A DNA stretch of 64,000 nt from Nocardioides sp. IC4_145 (lineage in GTDB: Bacteria > Actinomycetota > Actinomycetes > Propionibacteriales > Nocardioidaceae): NCBI RefSeq assembly GCF_011250565.1, contig NZ_JAANMS010000016.1, positions 1 through 64,000 on the forward strand. Reading direction: 5' to 3'. Below are positions 8,531-20,786 of the stretch, piece by piece. The position numbers and the translations under genes are program-made. Numbering within the stretch: position 1 is the stretch's first letter; each line of letters starts with the position of its first letter. The notes beneath the pieces were generated by a model. It made no database searches and was not told the DNA's origin. It saw only the letters and a list, made by a program, of their open reading frames with translations.

Positions 8531-10441
8531 CTAGGGCGCAGTCTTCGGGGCGGGGTGCTCGTGCAGCCGCTCGAGCGCGCGGCGCGCGACGCCGACGAAC
8601 GCCTCGTCGGTGATCGTGCGCCGTCCGCCGGGCACGAAGCCGACCTGGCCGACCGCCGTGCCGGCCCGCAGGACGGCCATGTGGTATCGGACGGTCGTCT
8701 CGTCGGACAGCTCGGTGGTGACCACCCAGACCGTGAGCGCCTCCCGCCGGCTGTCGGTGGTCGTCAGCCGCCGCACCTCGGTCGTGAGGTCGTCCTCGGC
8801 GCAGCGGGCGATCCGGCGGCGGACGCCGTCGACGAAGGCGGTGGCCTTCCGCCGGCCCAGCGAGCCCGCGGTCTCGCTCAGCCCGAACTCGGTGGGCAGG
8901 CCCGCGTCGAGCACGACGAACGTGCGGGTGACGTTGTTGCTGATCCCGCCGCCGGTGAAGGTGGTGCGGTCGCAGGGAGTGGCGGCGGGGTTGGTGTCCG
9001 CGCGCACGGTCGGGCTGCCCGTCCAGGGCGCGGCGACGCGCTCGACCGGCGGCAGGTCGATCTCGGAGAGCAGGCTCGGCACCTCGCCGACGGGCACGGG
9101 CAGGGCGAGCTGCGGCTCCGGCTTCCCGACGCACGACCCGCCGTCGGGCAGCGAGCACAGGCCGCGCACGGCGTCGGCGAGCAGGTCGGTCACGCCGGCG
9201 ACGTCGGGTCGCGCGTCGTTGCCGACCCGCAGCACGGTCGTCGTCGTCAGCAGGCCGGTGCGGGCGATGCCGACGACGGTCGTGCGGACCGGCCGCGACC
9301 AGGACCGCAGCGCGAGCAGCATCGCCTGGTCGCCGACCGCGCCGACGGTGCGGGTGGACAGCAGCTGCACGCGGGGCTCCGAGCAGGCGGCGTACCACTG
9401 GAGGCTGCGGCGGAAGGTACGCCGTGCGGCGCGCTCGTTGCGCGACGCCTCGGCGAGCTGCCAGGCGTTGCGGCGCGGCCCGTCGCCGGGGTCGGCGGCG
9501 GCGAAGGTGCGGAGGAGGGCGGCGGTGCCGCGGGGATCGGCGTACCGGTCGGCCTGGCAGGGGAGCACCGTCCCGTCGCCCTCGGTGTTGCCGTCGGTGC
9601 GTCGCTCGGTCCAGCCGGTGCCCTTGGCGCGCGACTGCACCTGCTCGGCGCTCAGCAGCGCGTCGGCGACCAGCGGCGGCTGCGGCTCGACGCCGCGCCC
9701 GCCCGGCGCCTCGCCGCGCTGACCGGTCGCCGCCCGGTCGAGCGAGGTGCGAACGCCGTCGTCGCTGACCACGACGCCGCTGACCACGAGCGCGGCGACG
9801 GTGGCCAGCACGCCGGCGGCCGTGTGGGCGCGGCGCCGGCCGGCTCCGGACCGGCGCAGGATCGTGGGACGCGGCCACCGCACCTCGGCGACCGCCGCGG
9901 ACAGCGGCTCGAGCAGCGCGGCGATCTCGCCGCTCGGCACGGCGCGCAGCTCGGTGAAGGCCGCGCCGGCGGTGCGCAGCTCGCGCTCGGCCTGCTCGCG
10001 GGTCAGGCCGACCTCGCGGGCCAGCTCGTCCGACGGCACCTGCGTGAGCAGGGCGAGCAGCAGCACCCGGCGCTGCCCGGCCGGCAGCGCGGCGAGGGCG
10101 TCGAGGGTGGCCTGGACGTCGGGGTCGAGGTCCTTGTCGCGCTGGCCGAGCCGGGCGGTGTGGCGGCGCTGGGCGTAGGCCCACGCGTGCGGCCGCAGCC
10201 ACGCCTCCGGGTCCTCACGGCGCGAGACCTTGCGCCAGTGGTGCCAGGCGACGACGTACGCGTGCTTGACCGCGCTCCGCGCCGCCGCCAGGTCGCCGGT
10301 CAGCGCCCAGGTCTGCAGCAGCAGCCGGTCGCGGGTGCTCTTGTAGAGCTCGTCGAACGCGTCCGCGGGATCGGTGGGCCCCCGGGGACCCACCGGGTCG
10401 ACGGGACCCACGGGATCGGCGGGGTCGGCGGACGGCGGCAT
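8531..10441 (-). CDS. Fusion of an ECF sigma-like domain with a transmembrane sensor domain
   Basis: 636 aa in one frame. A Pro/Asp-rich leader is followed by a sigma region 2-like part (AFDELYKSTRDRLLLQTWAL through PEAWLRPHAWAYAQRR). A region 4-like part comes next (ALAALPAGQRRVLLLALLTQ, then LAREVGLTREQAERELR). Around residue ~205 there is one TM helix (AAGVLATVAALVVSGVVVS), then ~410 extracellular residues beginning PPLVADALLSAEQVQSRAKG, with two repeat-like sensor units and several Cys. A free sigma could not act at promoters while tethered, so this may be a membrane-bound regulator, a proteolytically released factor, or a protein that has lost sigma function. ATG at 10441 is used; a TACGGT -10-like hexamer lies 10 nt before it. 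Read as a natural fusion of the two-gene module next door. Confidence 0.82.
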   Translation of the reverse strand: MPPSADPADPVGPVDPVGPRGPTDPADAFDELYKSTRDRLLLQTWALTGDLAAARSAVKHAYVVAWHHWRKVSRREDPEAWLRPHAWAYAQRRHTARLGQRDKDLDPDVQATLDALAALPAGQRRVLLLALLTQVPSDELAREVGLTREQAERELRTAGAAFTELRAVPSGEIAALLEPLSAAVAEVRWPRPTILRRSGAGRRRAHTAAGVLATVAALVVSGVVVSDDGVRTSLDRAATGQRGEAPGGRGVEPQPPLVADALLSAEQVQSRAKGTGWTERRTDGNTEGDGTVLPCQADRYADPRGTAALLRTFAAADPGDGPRRNAWQLAEASRNERAARRTFRRSLQWYAACSEPRVQLLSTRTVGAVGDQAMLLALRSWSRPVRTTVVGIARTGLLTTTTVLRVGNDARPDVAGVTDLLADAVRGLCSLPDGGSCVGKPEPQLALPVPVGEVPSLLSEIDLPPVERVAAPWTGSPTVRADTNPAATPCDRTTFTGGGISNNVTRTFVVLDAGLPTEFGLSETAGSLGRRKATAFVDGVRRRIARCAEDDLTTEVRRLTTTDSRREALTVWVVTTELSDETTVRYHMAVLRAGTAVGQVGFVPGGRRTITDEAFVGVARRALERLHEHPAPKTAP

Positions 10442-10513
10442 GGCGCCGACCACCGTACCCGCGCGGCGTGGCAGCACCGCCACACCGGTCGGCCGGGTGA
10501 TGATCGGGGAGCC

Positions 10514-11764
10514 ATGACCTCCCTGCTGCCCCCGTCGACGGCCCGTTCGTCGACCTCGGTCGGCCACGACCTGGCCCACCGTCGACCGCTCGTGCTGGTC
10601 GCGACGCTCGGTGGTGCGGCGGCCGCGCTCGGTCCGCTGCTGGTGTGCCTGGCGCTGGGGGTGGTCGGTTGGTTCCTCACCGACGCCGGCGCCCACGGCT
10701 CCACCGGCGACGGCCTCCGCGTCGGCGCGTGGGCCTGGCTCCTGGGCCACGGGTCGGGCATCCGCGTCGAGGGCGTCCCGGTGACGGCGGTGCCGCTCGG
10801 CCTCACCCTGGTCAGCGCCTGGACCGTCTGGCGGCTCGGCCTGCGCGTCGGGGACTCGGTCTCCGGCCACGGCCCGGACGCCGACCGGATCGCCGACGGC
10901 GAGCGCGACTGGACGGTGCCGGTCGCCGCCGGGCTGCTCGCTGCGGGGTACGTCGTCGTGGCGGTCGTGACCTGCGTGCTCGCCACCGACACCGGCTCCG
11001 GTGTCGCCACCGGCCGGGTCGTGGGCTGGTCGTTGCTGCTCTGCCTCGGACTCGGCGCCCCGGCGGTCGCGGTCGGCTCCGGCCGCGCGGCGATCTGGGC
11101 CGCGGTCGTCCCGCCCGTCCTGCGGCTGGCGCTGCCGGCCTGCCGGCTGGTGCTGCTCGGCTGGCTGGCGGTCGCCGCCGCCGCGTTCCTCGTCGCGCTC
11201 GTGCTCGACCTGGGCACCGCCGCGAACGTCCTCTCCCAGCTGCACACCGACGCGGGTGCGGCCACGCTGCTCGTCCTGGTCTCGCTGCTCGTCGTGCCCA
11301 ACGCCGTCGCCTTCGCCGGCTCCTACCTGCTCGGCCCCGGGTTCTCGGTCGGCGCCGGCACCCTCGTCTCCCCGACGGCGGTGGTGCTCGGTCCGCTGCC
11401 GATGTTCCCGCTCCTCGCCGCACTCCCCGACGCGGGCCCGCCGCCGGCCTGGACGGCGTACCTCGCGGTGCTGCCGGCCCTCGTCGCCGCCGTCGCCGTG
11501 GCCCGTCACCACCGGCTCGTCCCGGCCGACGGGTGGGGCGAGGCCGTCGCCCGCGGGCTCGCCGCCGGCGTGCTGGCCGGCATCGCCTTCGGCCTGCTCG
11601 CCGGTCTCGCCGGCGGCGCGGTCGGCCCCGGCCGGATGCGCGACGTCGGGCCGTTCGAGCTCGACGTCGCCCTCCACGCCATCACCGCCTTCGGCGTCGG
11701 CGGGCTCGTGGGAGCCCTCGCCACCACCTGGTGGCAGCGGCGCTCGGCGGCCGTCGCCGACTGA
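10514..11764 (+). CDS. perM: DUF6350 / PerM-like integral membrane protein
   Basis: 416 aa, almost wholly hydrophobic, with about ten predicted TM helices separated by short charged loops (RRPLVLVATLGGAAAALGPL at the start, SAAVAD at the end). By position it matches M. tuberculosis Rv0955 (PerM), which lies between sucCD and purN and supports cell division under stress. No catalytic motif is visible. The ATG has GGGGAG 3 nt upstream. The gene is divergent from the sigma-sensor fusion, sharing a 72-bp promoter region. The symbol rests mainly on synteny and membrane character. Confidence 0.75.
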   Translation: MTSLLPPSTARSSTSVGHDLAHRRPLVLVATLGGAAAALGPLLVCLALGVVGWFLTDAGAHGSTGDGLRVGAWAWLLGHGSGIRVEGVPVTAVPLGLTLVSAWTVWRLGLRVGDSVSGHGPDADRIADGERDWTVPVAAGLLAAGYVVVAVVTCVLATDTGSGVATGRVVGWSLLLCLGLGAPAVAVGSGRAAIWAAVVPPVLRLALPACRLVLLGWLAVAAAAFLVALVLDLGTAANVLSQLHTDAGAATLLVLVSLLVVPNAVAFAGSYLLGPGFSVGAGTLVSPTAVVLGPLPMFPLLAALPDAGPPPAWTAYLAVLPALVAAVAVARHHRLVPADGWGEAVARGLAAGVLAGIAFGLLAGLAGGAVGPGRMRDVGPFELDVALHAITAFGVGGLVGALATTWWQRRSAAVAD

Positions 11765-11778
11765 GCCGCGCCGGCGCT

Positions 11779-11848
11779 TGTAACGGACCGTTCGCTGCTG
11801 TGTCGGCACGCTGCAGCGTGCCGACACAGTGGGTAACTGTGCGTTACA
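11779..11848. repeat. 70-bp nested palindrome between perM and purN
   Basis: A perfect 32-bp palindrome spans 11798-11829: left arm CTGTGTCGGCACGCTG, centred on CTGCAG, arms meeting without a loop. Around the same centre (11813.5) TGTAACG at 11779-11785 mirrors CGTTACA at 11842-11848. Each flank also carries GTAAC-N5-GTT. It starts 14 bp after the perM stop, so it could serve as a terminator, but perfect symmetry without a loop also suits a protein-binding or cruciform site. Confidence 0.8.
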
Positions 11849-11886
11849 TGAGCCGCCGCGGCCCGGGACCCGCCGCCGCGACCGTC

Positions 11887-11892
11887 TAGGCT
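11887..11892 (+). promoter_or_regulatory. -10 hexamer TAGGCT of leaderless purN
   Basis: TAGGCT is followed by a 7-nt spacer and the GTG start of purN at 11900. No Shine-Dalgarno sequence fits in between. Confidence 0.6.
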
Positions 11893-11899
11893 CCGGGCC

Positions 11900-12520
11900 G
11901 TGCCCGACCGCAGCCCCGCCCGCCTCGTCGTCCTGGTCTCCGGCTCCGGGACCAACCTGCAGGCCCTGCTCGACGCGTGCGCGGACCCGGCGTACGGCGC
12001 CTCGGTGGTCGCCGTGGGCGCCGACCGGGACGGGATCGAGGGGCTGGCGCGGGCGGACCGGGCCGGCGTGCCGACGTTCGTGACGAAGGTCGGCCAGTTC
12101 ACCAGCCGCGACCGCTGGGACCGCGCGCTCGCGGACCGGGTGGCGGCCTTCGAGCCGGACCTGGTGGTGCTGGCGGGCTTCATGAAGCTGGTCGGGGAGG
12201 ACTTCCTCGCCCGGTTCGGCGGCCGCACGGTCAACACCCACCCGGCGCTGTCGCCGTCGTTCCCCGGCATGCAGGGGCCGGCCGACGCGCTGGCGTACGG
12301 CGTGAAGGTCACCGGCGCGACGCTCTTCGTCGTCGACGCGGGCGTCGACACCGGCGCGATCGTCGCGCAGGTGGCGGTGCCGGTGGAGGACGACGACGAC
12401 GTCGACTCGCTGCACGAGCGGATCAAGGCCGCCGAGCGGGTGATGCTGGTCGACACGGTCGGCCGCATGGCGCGCGAGGGGTTCGTCGTCGACGGTCGGC
12501 GGGTGCGCCTCGGCGGCTGA
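11900..12520 (+). CDS. purN: Phosphoribosylglycinamide formyltransferase
   Basis: 206 aa. Transfers the formyl group of 10-formyl-THF to GAR in purine synthesis. The substrate loop LVSGSGTNLQAL opens the protein. The catalytic triad is visible: N112 and H114 in VNTHPALSPSFPG, and the Asp in VDAGVDTGAI. The GTG start is fixed by the TAGGCT -10 element seven bases before it. purH follows after a riboswitch, and folD downstream supplies its cofactor. Confidence 0.97.
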   Translation: MPDRSPARLVVLVSGSGTNLQALLDACADPAYGASVVAVGADRDGIEGLARADRAGVPTFVTKVGQFTSRDRWDRALADRVAAFEPDLVVLAGFMKLVGEDFLARFGGRTVNTHPALSPSFPGMQGPADALAYGVKVTGATLFVVDAGVDTGAIVAQVAVPVEDDDDVDSLHERIKAAERVMLVDTVGRMAREGFVVDGRRVRLGG

Positions 12521-12535
12521 GCACCTCTATGCTGG

Positions 12536-12624
12536 GCCGCACACGACTGGCGCAGGTGGGTGACCACCGGGGAGTGACGTCGGGAGCATCGTCCGCCTGG
12601 GTGCTCCCTCCTCGCGAGCAGGAG
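12536..12624 (+). promoter_or_regulatory. ZTP (pfl motif) riboswitch in the purH leader
   Basis: The conserved elements appear in order: CGACTGGCG (12544 on), AGGTGGGTGACCACCGGGGA (12554-12573), then GTCCGCCTGGGTGC (12591 on). This is the pfl/ZTP signature. ZTP accumulates when 10-formyl-THF is short, and purH and folD are classic targets. Stem GGGAGCA with TGCTCCC (12602-12608) closes the CCGCCTGGG hairpin. Next to it CTCCT (12608-12612) can pair with the purH SD AGGAG (12620-12624), suggesting translational control; this last point is inference. A TATGCT -10 at 12528-12533 would start the transcript near 12540. Confidence 0.92.
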
Positions 12625-12631
12625 TGAACAC

Positions 12632-14215
12632 ATGGCCGACCACGTCTCCGCCCACGCCGCCGACCAGGTACCGGTCAAGCGGGCCCTCGTCTCCGTCTAC
12701 GACAAGACCGGTCTCGACGACCTCGTCCGCGGCCTCCACGAGGCGGGCGTCGTGCTCGTCTCGACCGGTGGCTCCGCGCGGCGCATCGAGGAGCTCGGCC
12801 TCCCCGTCACCCGGGTCGAGGAGCTGACCGGCTTCCCCGAGTGCCTCGACGGCCGGGTCAAGACGCTGCACCCGCGCGTGCACGCCGGCATCCTCGCCGA
12901 CCGCCGCCTCGACGCCCACGTGCAGCAGCTCGCCGACCTCGAGGTCGAGCCGTTCGACCTGGTCGTGTGCAACCTCTACCCGTTCACCGAGACCGTCGCC
13001 TCCGGTGCGACGCCCGACGAGTGCGTCGAGCAGATCGACATCGGCGGCCCCTCGATGGTGCGCGCCGCGGCCAAGAACCACCCCTCGGTCGCCGTCGTCA
13101 CCAGCCCCGCGCGGTACGCCGACGTGCTGGCCGCCGTCGGCGCGGGCGGGTTCTCGCTCGACCAGCGCCGGGCGCTCGCGGCCGAGGCGTTCGCCCACAC
13201 CGCGGCGTACGACGTCGCCGTCGCGTCCTGGATGGGCAACGTCCTGACCGACTCCTCCGAGGGCACCGGCTTCCCGGCGTGGGCCGGCGCGACCTGGGAG
13301 AAGAAGGCGACGCTGCGGTACGGCGAGAACCCGCACCAGCCGGCCGCGCTCTACACCTCGGGCCACGGCACCGGCGGGCTCGCGGCCGCCGAGCAGCTGC
13401 ACGGCAAGGAGATGTCGTACAACAACTACGTCGACACCGACGCCGCCCGGCGCGCGGCCAACGACTTCGACGAGCCGGCCGTGGCGATCATCAAGCACGC
13501 CAACCCGTGCGGCATCGCGGTCGGCGCGGACGTCGCCGAGGCGCACCGCAAGGCGCACGCGTGCGACCCGACCTCGGCCTTCGGCGGGGTCATCGCCGTC
13601 AACCGGCCGGTGTCGGTGGAGATGGCGCAGCAGGTGGCCGAGGTGTTCACCGAGGTGATCGTGGCGCCGGCGTACGACGAGGGCGCCGTCGAGGTGCTCC
13701 AGGGCAAGAAGAACATCCGCATCCTCGTCTGCCCGGTCGACGCCGGGGCGGCCGTCGAGACCCGGCCGATCAGCGGCGGACTGCTGATGCAGCACGTGGA
13801 CCACGTCGACGCCGAGGGCGACGACCCCTCGACCTGGACGCTCGCGACCGGCGAGGCCGCGTCGGACGAGGTGCTCGCCGACCTCGCCTTCGCGTGGCGC
13901 GCGTGCCGCTCGGCGAAGTCCAACGCGATCCTGCTCGCCAAGGGCCGTGCCTCGGTCGGCGTCGGCATGGGGCAGGTCAACCGCGTCGACTCCTGCAGGC
14001 TCGCCGTCTCGCGGGCGGGGGAGCGGGCCCCCGGCTCGGTCGCCGCGTCCGACGCGTTCTTCCCGTTCGAGGACGGCCCGCAGATCCTCATCGACGCCGG
14101 CGTCACCGCGATCGTCCAGCCCGGCGGCTCGGTCCGCGACGAGCTGACGATCGAGGCGGCGAAGGCGGCCGGCGTGACGATGTACTTCACCGGCACCCGG
14201 CACTTCGCGCACTGA
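12632..14215 (+). CDS. purH: Bifunctional AICAR formyltransferase / IMP cyclohydrolase
   Basis: 527 aa. Carries out the last two steps of IMP synthesis. The N-terminal IMP cyclohydrolase domain shows [28 protein letters not shown] and [13 protein letters not shown]. The C-terminal AICAR transformylase domain has [14 protein letters not shown] and the catalytic KHANPCG. Its SD AGGAG lies 7 nt before the ATG and can be masked by the upstream riboswitch stem. folD follows 27 nt after the stop, so ZTP sensing likely controls both. Confidence 0.98.
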   Translation: MADHVSAHAADQVPVKRALVSVYDKTGLDDLVRGLHEAGVVLVSTGGSARRIEELGLPVTRVEELTGFPECLDGRVKTLHPRVHAGILADRRLDAHVQQLADLEVEPFDLVVCNLYPFTETVASGATPDECVEQIDIGGPSMVRAAAKNHPSVAVVTSPARYADVLAAVGAGGFSLDQRRALAAEAFAHTAAYDVAVASWMGNVLTDSSEGTGFPAWAGATWEKKATLRYGENPHQPAALYTSGHGTGGLAAAEQLHGKEMSYNNYVDTDAARRAANDFDEPAVAIIKHANPCGIAVGADVAEAHRKAHACDPTSAFGGVIAVNRPVSVEMAQQVAEVFTEVIVAPAYDEGAVEVLQGKKNIRILVCPVDAGAAVETRPISGGLLMQHVDHVDAEGDDPSTWTLATGEAASDEVLADLAFAWRACRSAKSNAILLAKGRASVGVGMGQVNRVDSCRLAVSRAGERAPGSVAASDAFFPFEDGPQILIDAGVTAIVQPGGSVRDELTIEAAKAAGVTMYFTGTRHFAH

Positions 14216-14242
14216 CCGTCCGTCCCTGAGAGGATCCCCGAG

Positions 14243-15106
14243 ATGACTGCACAGAAGCTGGACGGCAGCGCCACCCTCAAGGCGATCAAGGCCGAGCTGA
14301 CCGAGCGGGTGGCCGCGCTGCGTGAGCAGGGAGTGGTGCCCGGCCTCGGGACGGTGCTGGTGGGCGACGACCCGGGCTCGCACTGGTACGTCGGCGCCAA
14401 GCACAAGGACTGCGCCGAGATCGGCATCGAGTCGATCCGCGTCGACCTGCCCGCGACGTCGACCCAGGCCGAGGTCGAGGCCGCGATCGACGAGCTGAAC
14501 GCCGACCCGGCGTGCACCGGGTTCCTCGTGCAGCAGCCGACCGGGCTCGACGAGTTCGCGCTGCTCTCGCGCGTCGACCCCGACAAGGACGTCGACGGCC
14601 TGCACCCGGTCAACCTCGGCCGGCTCGTGCTCGGGGAGGACGGCTCGCTGCCGTGCACGCCGCTGGGCTGCATCGAGCTGCTGCGTCGCCACGGCATCGA
14701 GCTGCGCGGTGCCGAGGTGGTCGTCGTCGGCCGCGGGCTCACGGTCGGCCGCCCGATGGGCCTGCTGCTCACCCGCCGCTCGGAGAACGCCACCGCGACG
14801 CTGTGCCACACGGGCACCCGCGACCTCGCTGCGCACACGCGCAACGCCGACGTGGTCGTCGCGGCCGCCGGCGTACCGGGCATCATCACCGGCGACATGG
14901 TCAAGCCCGGCGCGGCCGTGCTCGACGTGGGCGTCTCGCGGGTCGACGGCAAGATCGCCGGCGACGTCGCCGACGACGTCTGGGAGACCGCCGGCTGGGT
15001 CTCGCCGAACCCCGGCGGCGTCGGCCCGATGACCCGCGCGATGCTGCTGGTGAACGTCGTGACGATGGCCGAGCGCGCGCTCGCCGCATCGAAGGTCCCG
15101 GCCTGA
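14243..15106 (+). CDS. folD: Methylenetetrahydrofolate dehydrogenase / cyclohydrolase
   Basis: 287 aa. Interconverts 5,10-methylene-THF and 10-formyl-THF, the cofactor for PurN and PurH. The signature with the catalytic Lys is seen in [27 protein letters not shown], then [14 protein letters not shown] and [10 protein letters not shown] line the folate site. [17 protein letters not shown] is the dinucleotide loop and [14 protein letters not shown] closes the protein. The ATG is preceded by GAGAGGA. A DUF3017 gene starts 5 nt after the stop, as in other Actinobacteria. Confidence 0.97.
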   Translation: MTAQKLDGSATLKAIKAELTERVAALREQGVVPGLGTVLVGDDPGSHWYVGAKHKDCAEIGIESIRVDLPATSTQAEVEAAIDELNADPACTGFLVQQPTGLDEFALLSRVDPDKDVDGLHPVNLGRLVLGEDGSLPCTPLGCIELLRRHGIELRGAEVVVVGRGLTVGRPMGLLLTRRSENATATLCHTGTRDLAAHTRNADVVVAAAGVPGIITGDMVKPGAAVLDVGVSRVDGKIAGDVADDVWETAGWVSPNPGGVGPMTRAMLLVNVVTMAERALAASKVPA

Positions 15107-15111
15107 GCGAC

Positions 15112-15519
15112 GTGAGCGACCCCGCCGCACCTCGCCCCGAGCCCCAGCCCGACGACCAGCCCGACCGGGTCCCGCCCGACCACGTCCCGTCCGAGGACGA
15201 GGTCGCGGCCGAGCTGGCCGAGGAGATCGAGCTGCTCGAGGAGCGGCGGTACCCCTCGACCCTCGGCGGGGCGTTCTACCTGCTCGTCCTCGCCGCGACG
15301 ACCGTCGGGATCGGCGTCGTCGCCGCGGGGGAGTGGCGGCTGGGGATCCGCGTGGTGGCCGGGGCGATCCTCGCGGCGGCCCTGGTGCGGCTGGTGCTGC
15401 GCCAGCGCGACGCCGGCATGCTCGCCGTACGCCACCGGCTCGTCGACGTGCTCGTCCTGGTCCTCGTCGGGTCGGCCCTGTTCTTCCTGTCGGCCACCAT
15501 CCCCGACCAGCCCCTGTAG
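15112..15519 (+). CDS. DUF3017 membrane protein
   Basis: 135 aa. The N-terminal ~45 residues are rich in Pro, Asp and Glu (VAAELAEEIELLEERR may be a short coiled coil). They are followed by three TM helices (LGGAFYLLVLAATTVGIGVV; IRVVAGAILAAALVRLVL; LVDVLVLVLVGSALFFLS). It starts with GTG 5 nt after the folD stop without a clear SD, so translation is probably coupled. DUF3017 next to folD is a conserved actinobacterial pair of unknown function. Confidence 0.85.
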   Translation: MSDPAAPRPEPQPDDQPDRVPPDHVPSEDEVAAELAEEIELLEERRYPSTLGGAFYLLVLAATTVGIGVVAAGEWRLGIRVVAGAILAAALVRLVLRQRDAGMLAVRHRLVDVLVLVLVGSALFFLSATIPDQPL

Positions 15520-15566
15520 GACCGATCCCCGTCGGGTCGCGTCGCTCGGCCCGGCTCGGGGGAACA

Positions 15567-15653
15567 GCTTCCGCGCAACTGCGCGGAAGCCGCGCGCTCC
15601 GGACGCCCGGGGCCGCTACAACCGTGCCATCGAACGGTTGTAGCGGCCCCGGG
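15567..15653. terminator. Tandem hairpin terminators between convergent folD unit and mdh
   Basis: Hairpin one: GCTTCCGCGC (15567-15576) pairs with GCGCGGAAGC (15581-15590) over loop AACT. Hairpin two: a perfect 20-bp stem, 15606-15625 with 15634-15653, around an 8-nt loop (arm starts CCCGGGGCCGCTACAACC). Both are symmetrical and can stop transcription from either side. Confidence 0.88.
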
Positions 15654-15683
15654 TCTGCGTCGGCGTCGGCGTCGTCGTCTGCG

Positions 15684-16670
15684 TCAGATCAGGCCGAGCT
15701 GGGTGACGGCGTCGCGCTCCTCGGCCAGCTCGGCGGTGGAGGCGTCGATCCGGCCGCGAGAGAAGTCGTCGATCTCCAGACCCTGGACGATCTCCCAGTT
15801 CCCGTCGCGGGTGGTGACAGGGAAGGAGGAGATGAGCCCCTCGGGCACGCCGTAGGAGCCGTCGGAGCGCACGGCCATCGAGACCCAGTCGCCCTCGGTC
15901 GAGCCGAAGAGCCAGTCGCGGGCCGCGTCGATGGTGGCCGAGGCCGCGGAGGCGGCGGAGGACGAGCCGCGCGCGTCGATGATCGCCGCGCCCCGCTTGG
16001 CGACGGTCGGGATGAAGTCGTTCTCGATCCAGGCCTGGTCGCCGACGACCTCGGCGGCGTTGCGGCCGCCGACCTCGGCGTGGAAGAGGTCGGGGTACTG
16101 CGTCGCCGAGTGGTTGCCCCAGATCGTCATCTTCGTGATGTCGGTGACCGGCGCGCCGGTCTTGGCCGCCAGCTGCGAGATCGCCCGGTTGTGGTCGAGG
16201 CGGGTGAGCGCGGAGAACCGCTCCTGCGGGATGTCGGGGGCGTTGCTCATCGCGATCAGCGCGTTGGTGTTGGCCGGGTTGCCGGTGACGCCGATGCGCA
16301 CGTCGTCGGCGGCGACCTTGTTCAGCGCCTTGCCCTGCGTGGTGAAGATGGCGCCGTTGGCCTCGAGCAGGTCGCCGCGCTCCATGCCCGGCCCGCGCGG
16401 GCGGGCGCCGACGAGCAGGGCCAGGTTGACGCCGTCGAAGATCTTCTCCGCGTCGTCGCCGATCTCGACGCCGGCCAGGCCGGGGAAGGCGCAGTCGTCG
16501 AGCTCCATGACGACGCCCTCGAGCGCCTTGAGCGCCGGGGTGATCTCCAGCAGCCGCAGCTCGATCGGGCGGTCGGCCGCGAGCGCACCGCTCGCGAGGC
16601 GGAACAGCAGGCTGTAGCCGATCTGGCCGGCGGCGCCGGTCACGGCCACCTTGAGGGGGGTAGAGCTCAC
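15684..16670 (-). CDS. mdh: Malate dehydrogenase
   Basis: 328 aa, the usual length of the actinobacterial/proteobacterial NAD malate dehydrogenase. Oxidises malate to oxaloacetate. The NAD loop [19 protein letters not shown] is at the N-terminus, and [13 protein letters not shown] precedes the substrate arginine in [14 protein letters not shown]. The catalytic His is in [15 protein letters not shown] is chosen as start because AAGGAG stands about 6 nt before it and [11 protein letters not shown] matches family N-termini; an upstream ATG would add 21 unrelated residues. Confidence 0.97.
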   Translation of the reverse strand: MSSTPLKVAVTGAAGQIGYSLLFRLASGALAADRPIELRLLEITPALKALEGVVMELDDCAFPGLAGVEIGDDAEKIFDGVNLALLVGARPRGPGMERGDLLEANGAIFTTQGKALNKVAADDVRIGVTGNPANTNALIAMSNAPDIPQERFSALTRLDHNRAISQLAAKTGAPVTDITKMTIWGNHSATQYPDLFHAEVGGRNAAEVVGDQAWIENDFIPTVAKRGAAIIDARGSSSAASAASATIDAARDWLFGSTEGDWVSMAVRSDGSYGVPEGLISSFPVTTRDGNWEIVQGLEIDDFSRGRIDASTAELAEERDAVTQLGLI

Positions 16671-16776
16671 GAGGACTCCTTGTCGAGGTCGGCGGACGCT
16701 GCCGACGCTAGCAGCGGACGTGAGGTGGACCACCTGGGGTGATCGGACCGCGGCCGGGTGGCGGGCCGTGCGCGCC

Positions 16777-16782
16777 TAGGCT
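16777..16782 (+). promoter_or_regulatory. -10 hexamer TAGGCT of a leaderless lipoprotein gene
   Basis: TAGGCT, a 7-nt spacer, then the GTG at 16790. Same geometry as before purN. Confidence 0.55.
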
Positions 16783-16789
16783 GGCCCCC

Positions 16790-17317
16790 GTGCGTACGAC
16801 GGGGGCGACCGCTGCGGCGATGGGCGCCGCGTCGCTGGCCGTCTCGCTCCTGCTCGGTGGGTGCGGCACCGCCTCGCCCACCAGCCCGCCCACGGGCGTC
16901 GACGAGCTGGTCGTGCCGACGCCCTCCCCGGACGCCGACGACTTCGTGGCGGAGATCGACAACCCGTGGTTCCTCGGCGACCTCGGGGCGGAGGCAGCCG
17001 TGGGCGGCACCGCGGAGGTGGCCGGCGTCGAGGTCACGGTCGTCGGGGACGACTACTACGCGCAGGACCGGCGCGGCAACGTGTGGTGGTTCGGCACCGC
17101 GGGGGAGTGGCAGGCCGGCGCGAACGGTGCGCAGGCGGGGCTGGCGATGCCGGCAGAGCCGCGGTACGGCGACTCCTGGCGCACGGCGTACGTCCCCGGC
17201 GTCGTCGAGGACGTCACCGCGGTCACGGACTTCGACGACGACTCCGTCCAGCTGGAGACGACGTCGCCGCTCGACCCCGGCGTGGTCGAGCGGCGGACGG
17301 TCGACCGAGCCGAGTGA
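16790..17317 (+). CDS. Putative lipoprotein of unknown function
   Basis: 175 aa. The signal (RTTGATAAAMGAASLAVS) ends in lipobox LLGGC, and Thr/Pro-rich residues follow. The mature part starts FVAEIDNPWFLGDLGAE. Its centre, DDYYAQDRRGNVWWFGTAGE, with WQAGANGAQAGLAMPAEP, resembles a family of uncharacterised secreted actinobacterial proteins with the DNPYFPL and AQDRDGNVW patterns. It is convergent with the aquaporin gene; a short CGCTG/CAGCG hairpin at 17321-17336 separates them. Confidence 0.75.
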   Translation: MRTTGATAAAMGAASLAVSLLLGGCGTASPTSPPTGVDELVVPTPSPDADDFVAEIDNPWFLGDLGAEAAVGGTAEVAGVEVTVVGDDYYAQDRRGNVWWFGTAGEWQAGANGAQAGLAMPAEPRYGDSWRTAYVPGVVEDVTAVTDFDDDSVQLETTSPLDPGVVERRTVDRAE

Positions 17318-17338
17318 GCTCGCTGCTCGACCAGCGGG

Positions 17339-20693
<3,355 letters not shown>

Positions 20694-20708
20694 GGCGTCC
20701 AGCCCCGA

Positions 20709-20745
20709 CCGCGGCCCGTCACCCTCGTTGGGTGACGGGCCGCGG
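20709..20745 (+). terminator. Hairpin terminator after icd
   Basis: A 16-bp stem: CCGCGGCCCGTCACCC (20709-20724) with GGGTGACGGGCCGCGG (20730-20745), loop TCGTT. It begins 16 nt past the icd stop and has no U tract. Confidence 0.82.
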
Positions 20746-20786
20746 TGCGTGCGGAACCCGGTGGCCGTCCCGCTCGTTGGCCGATC

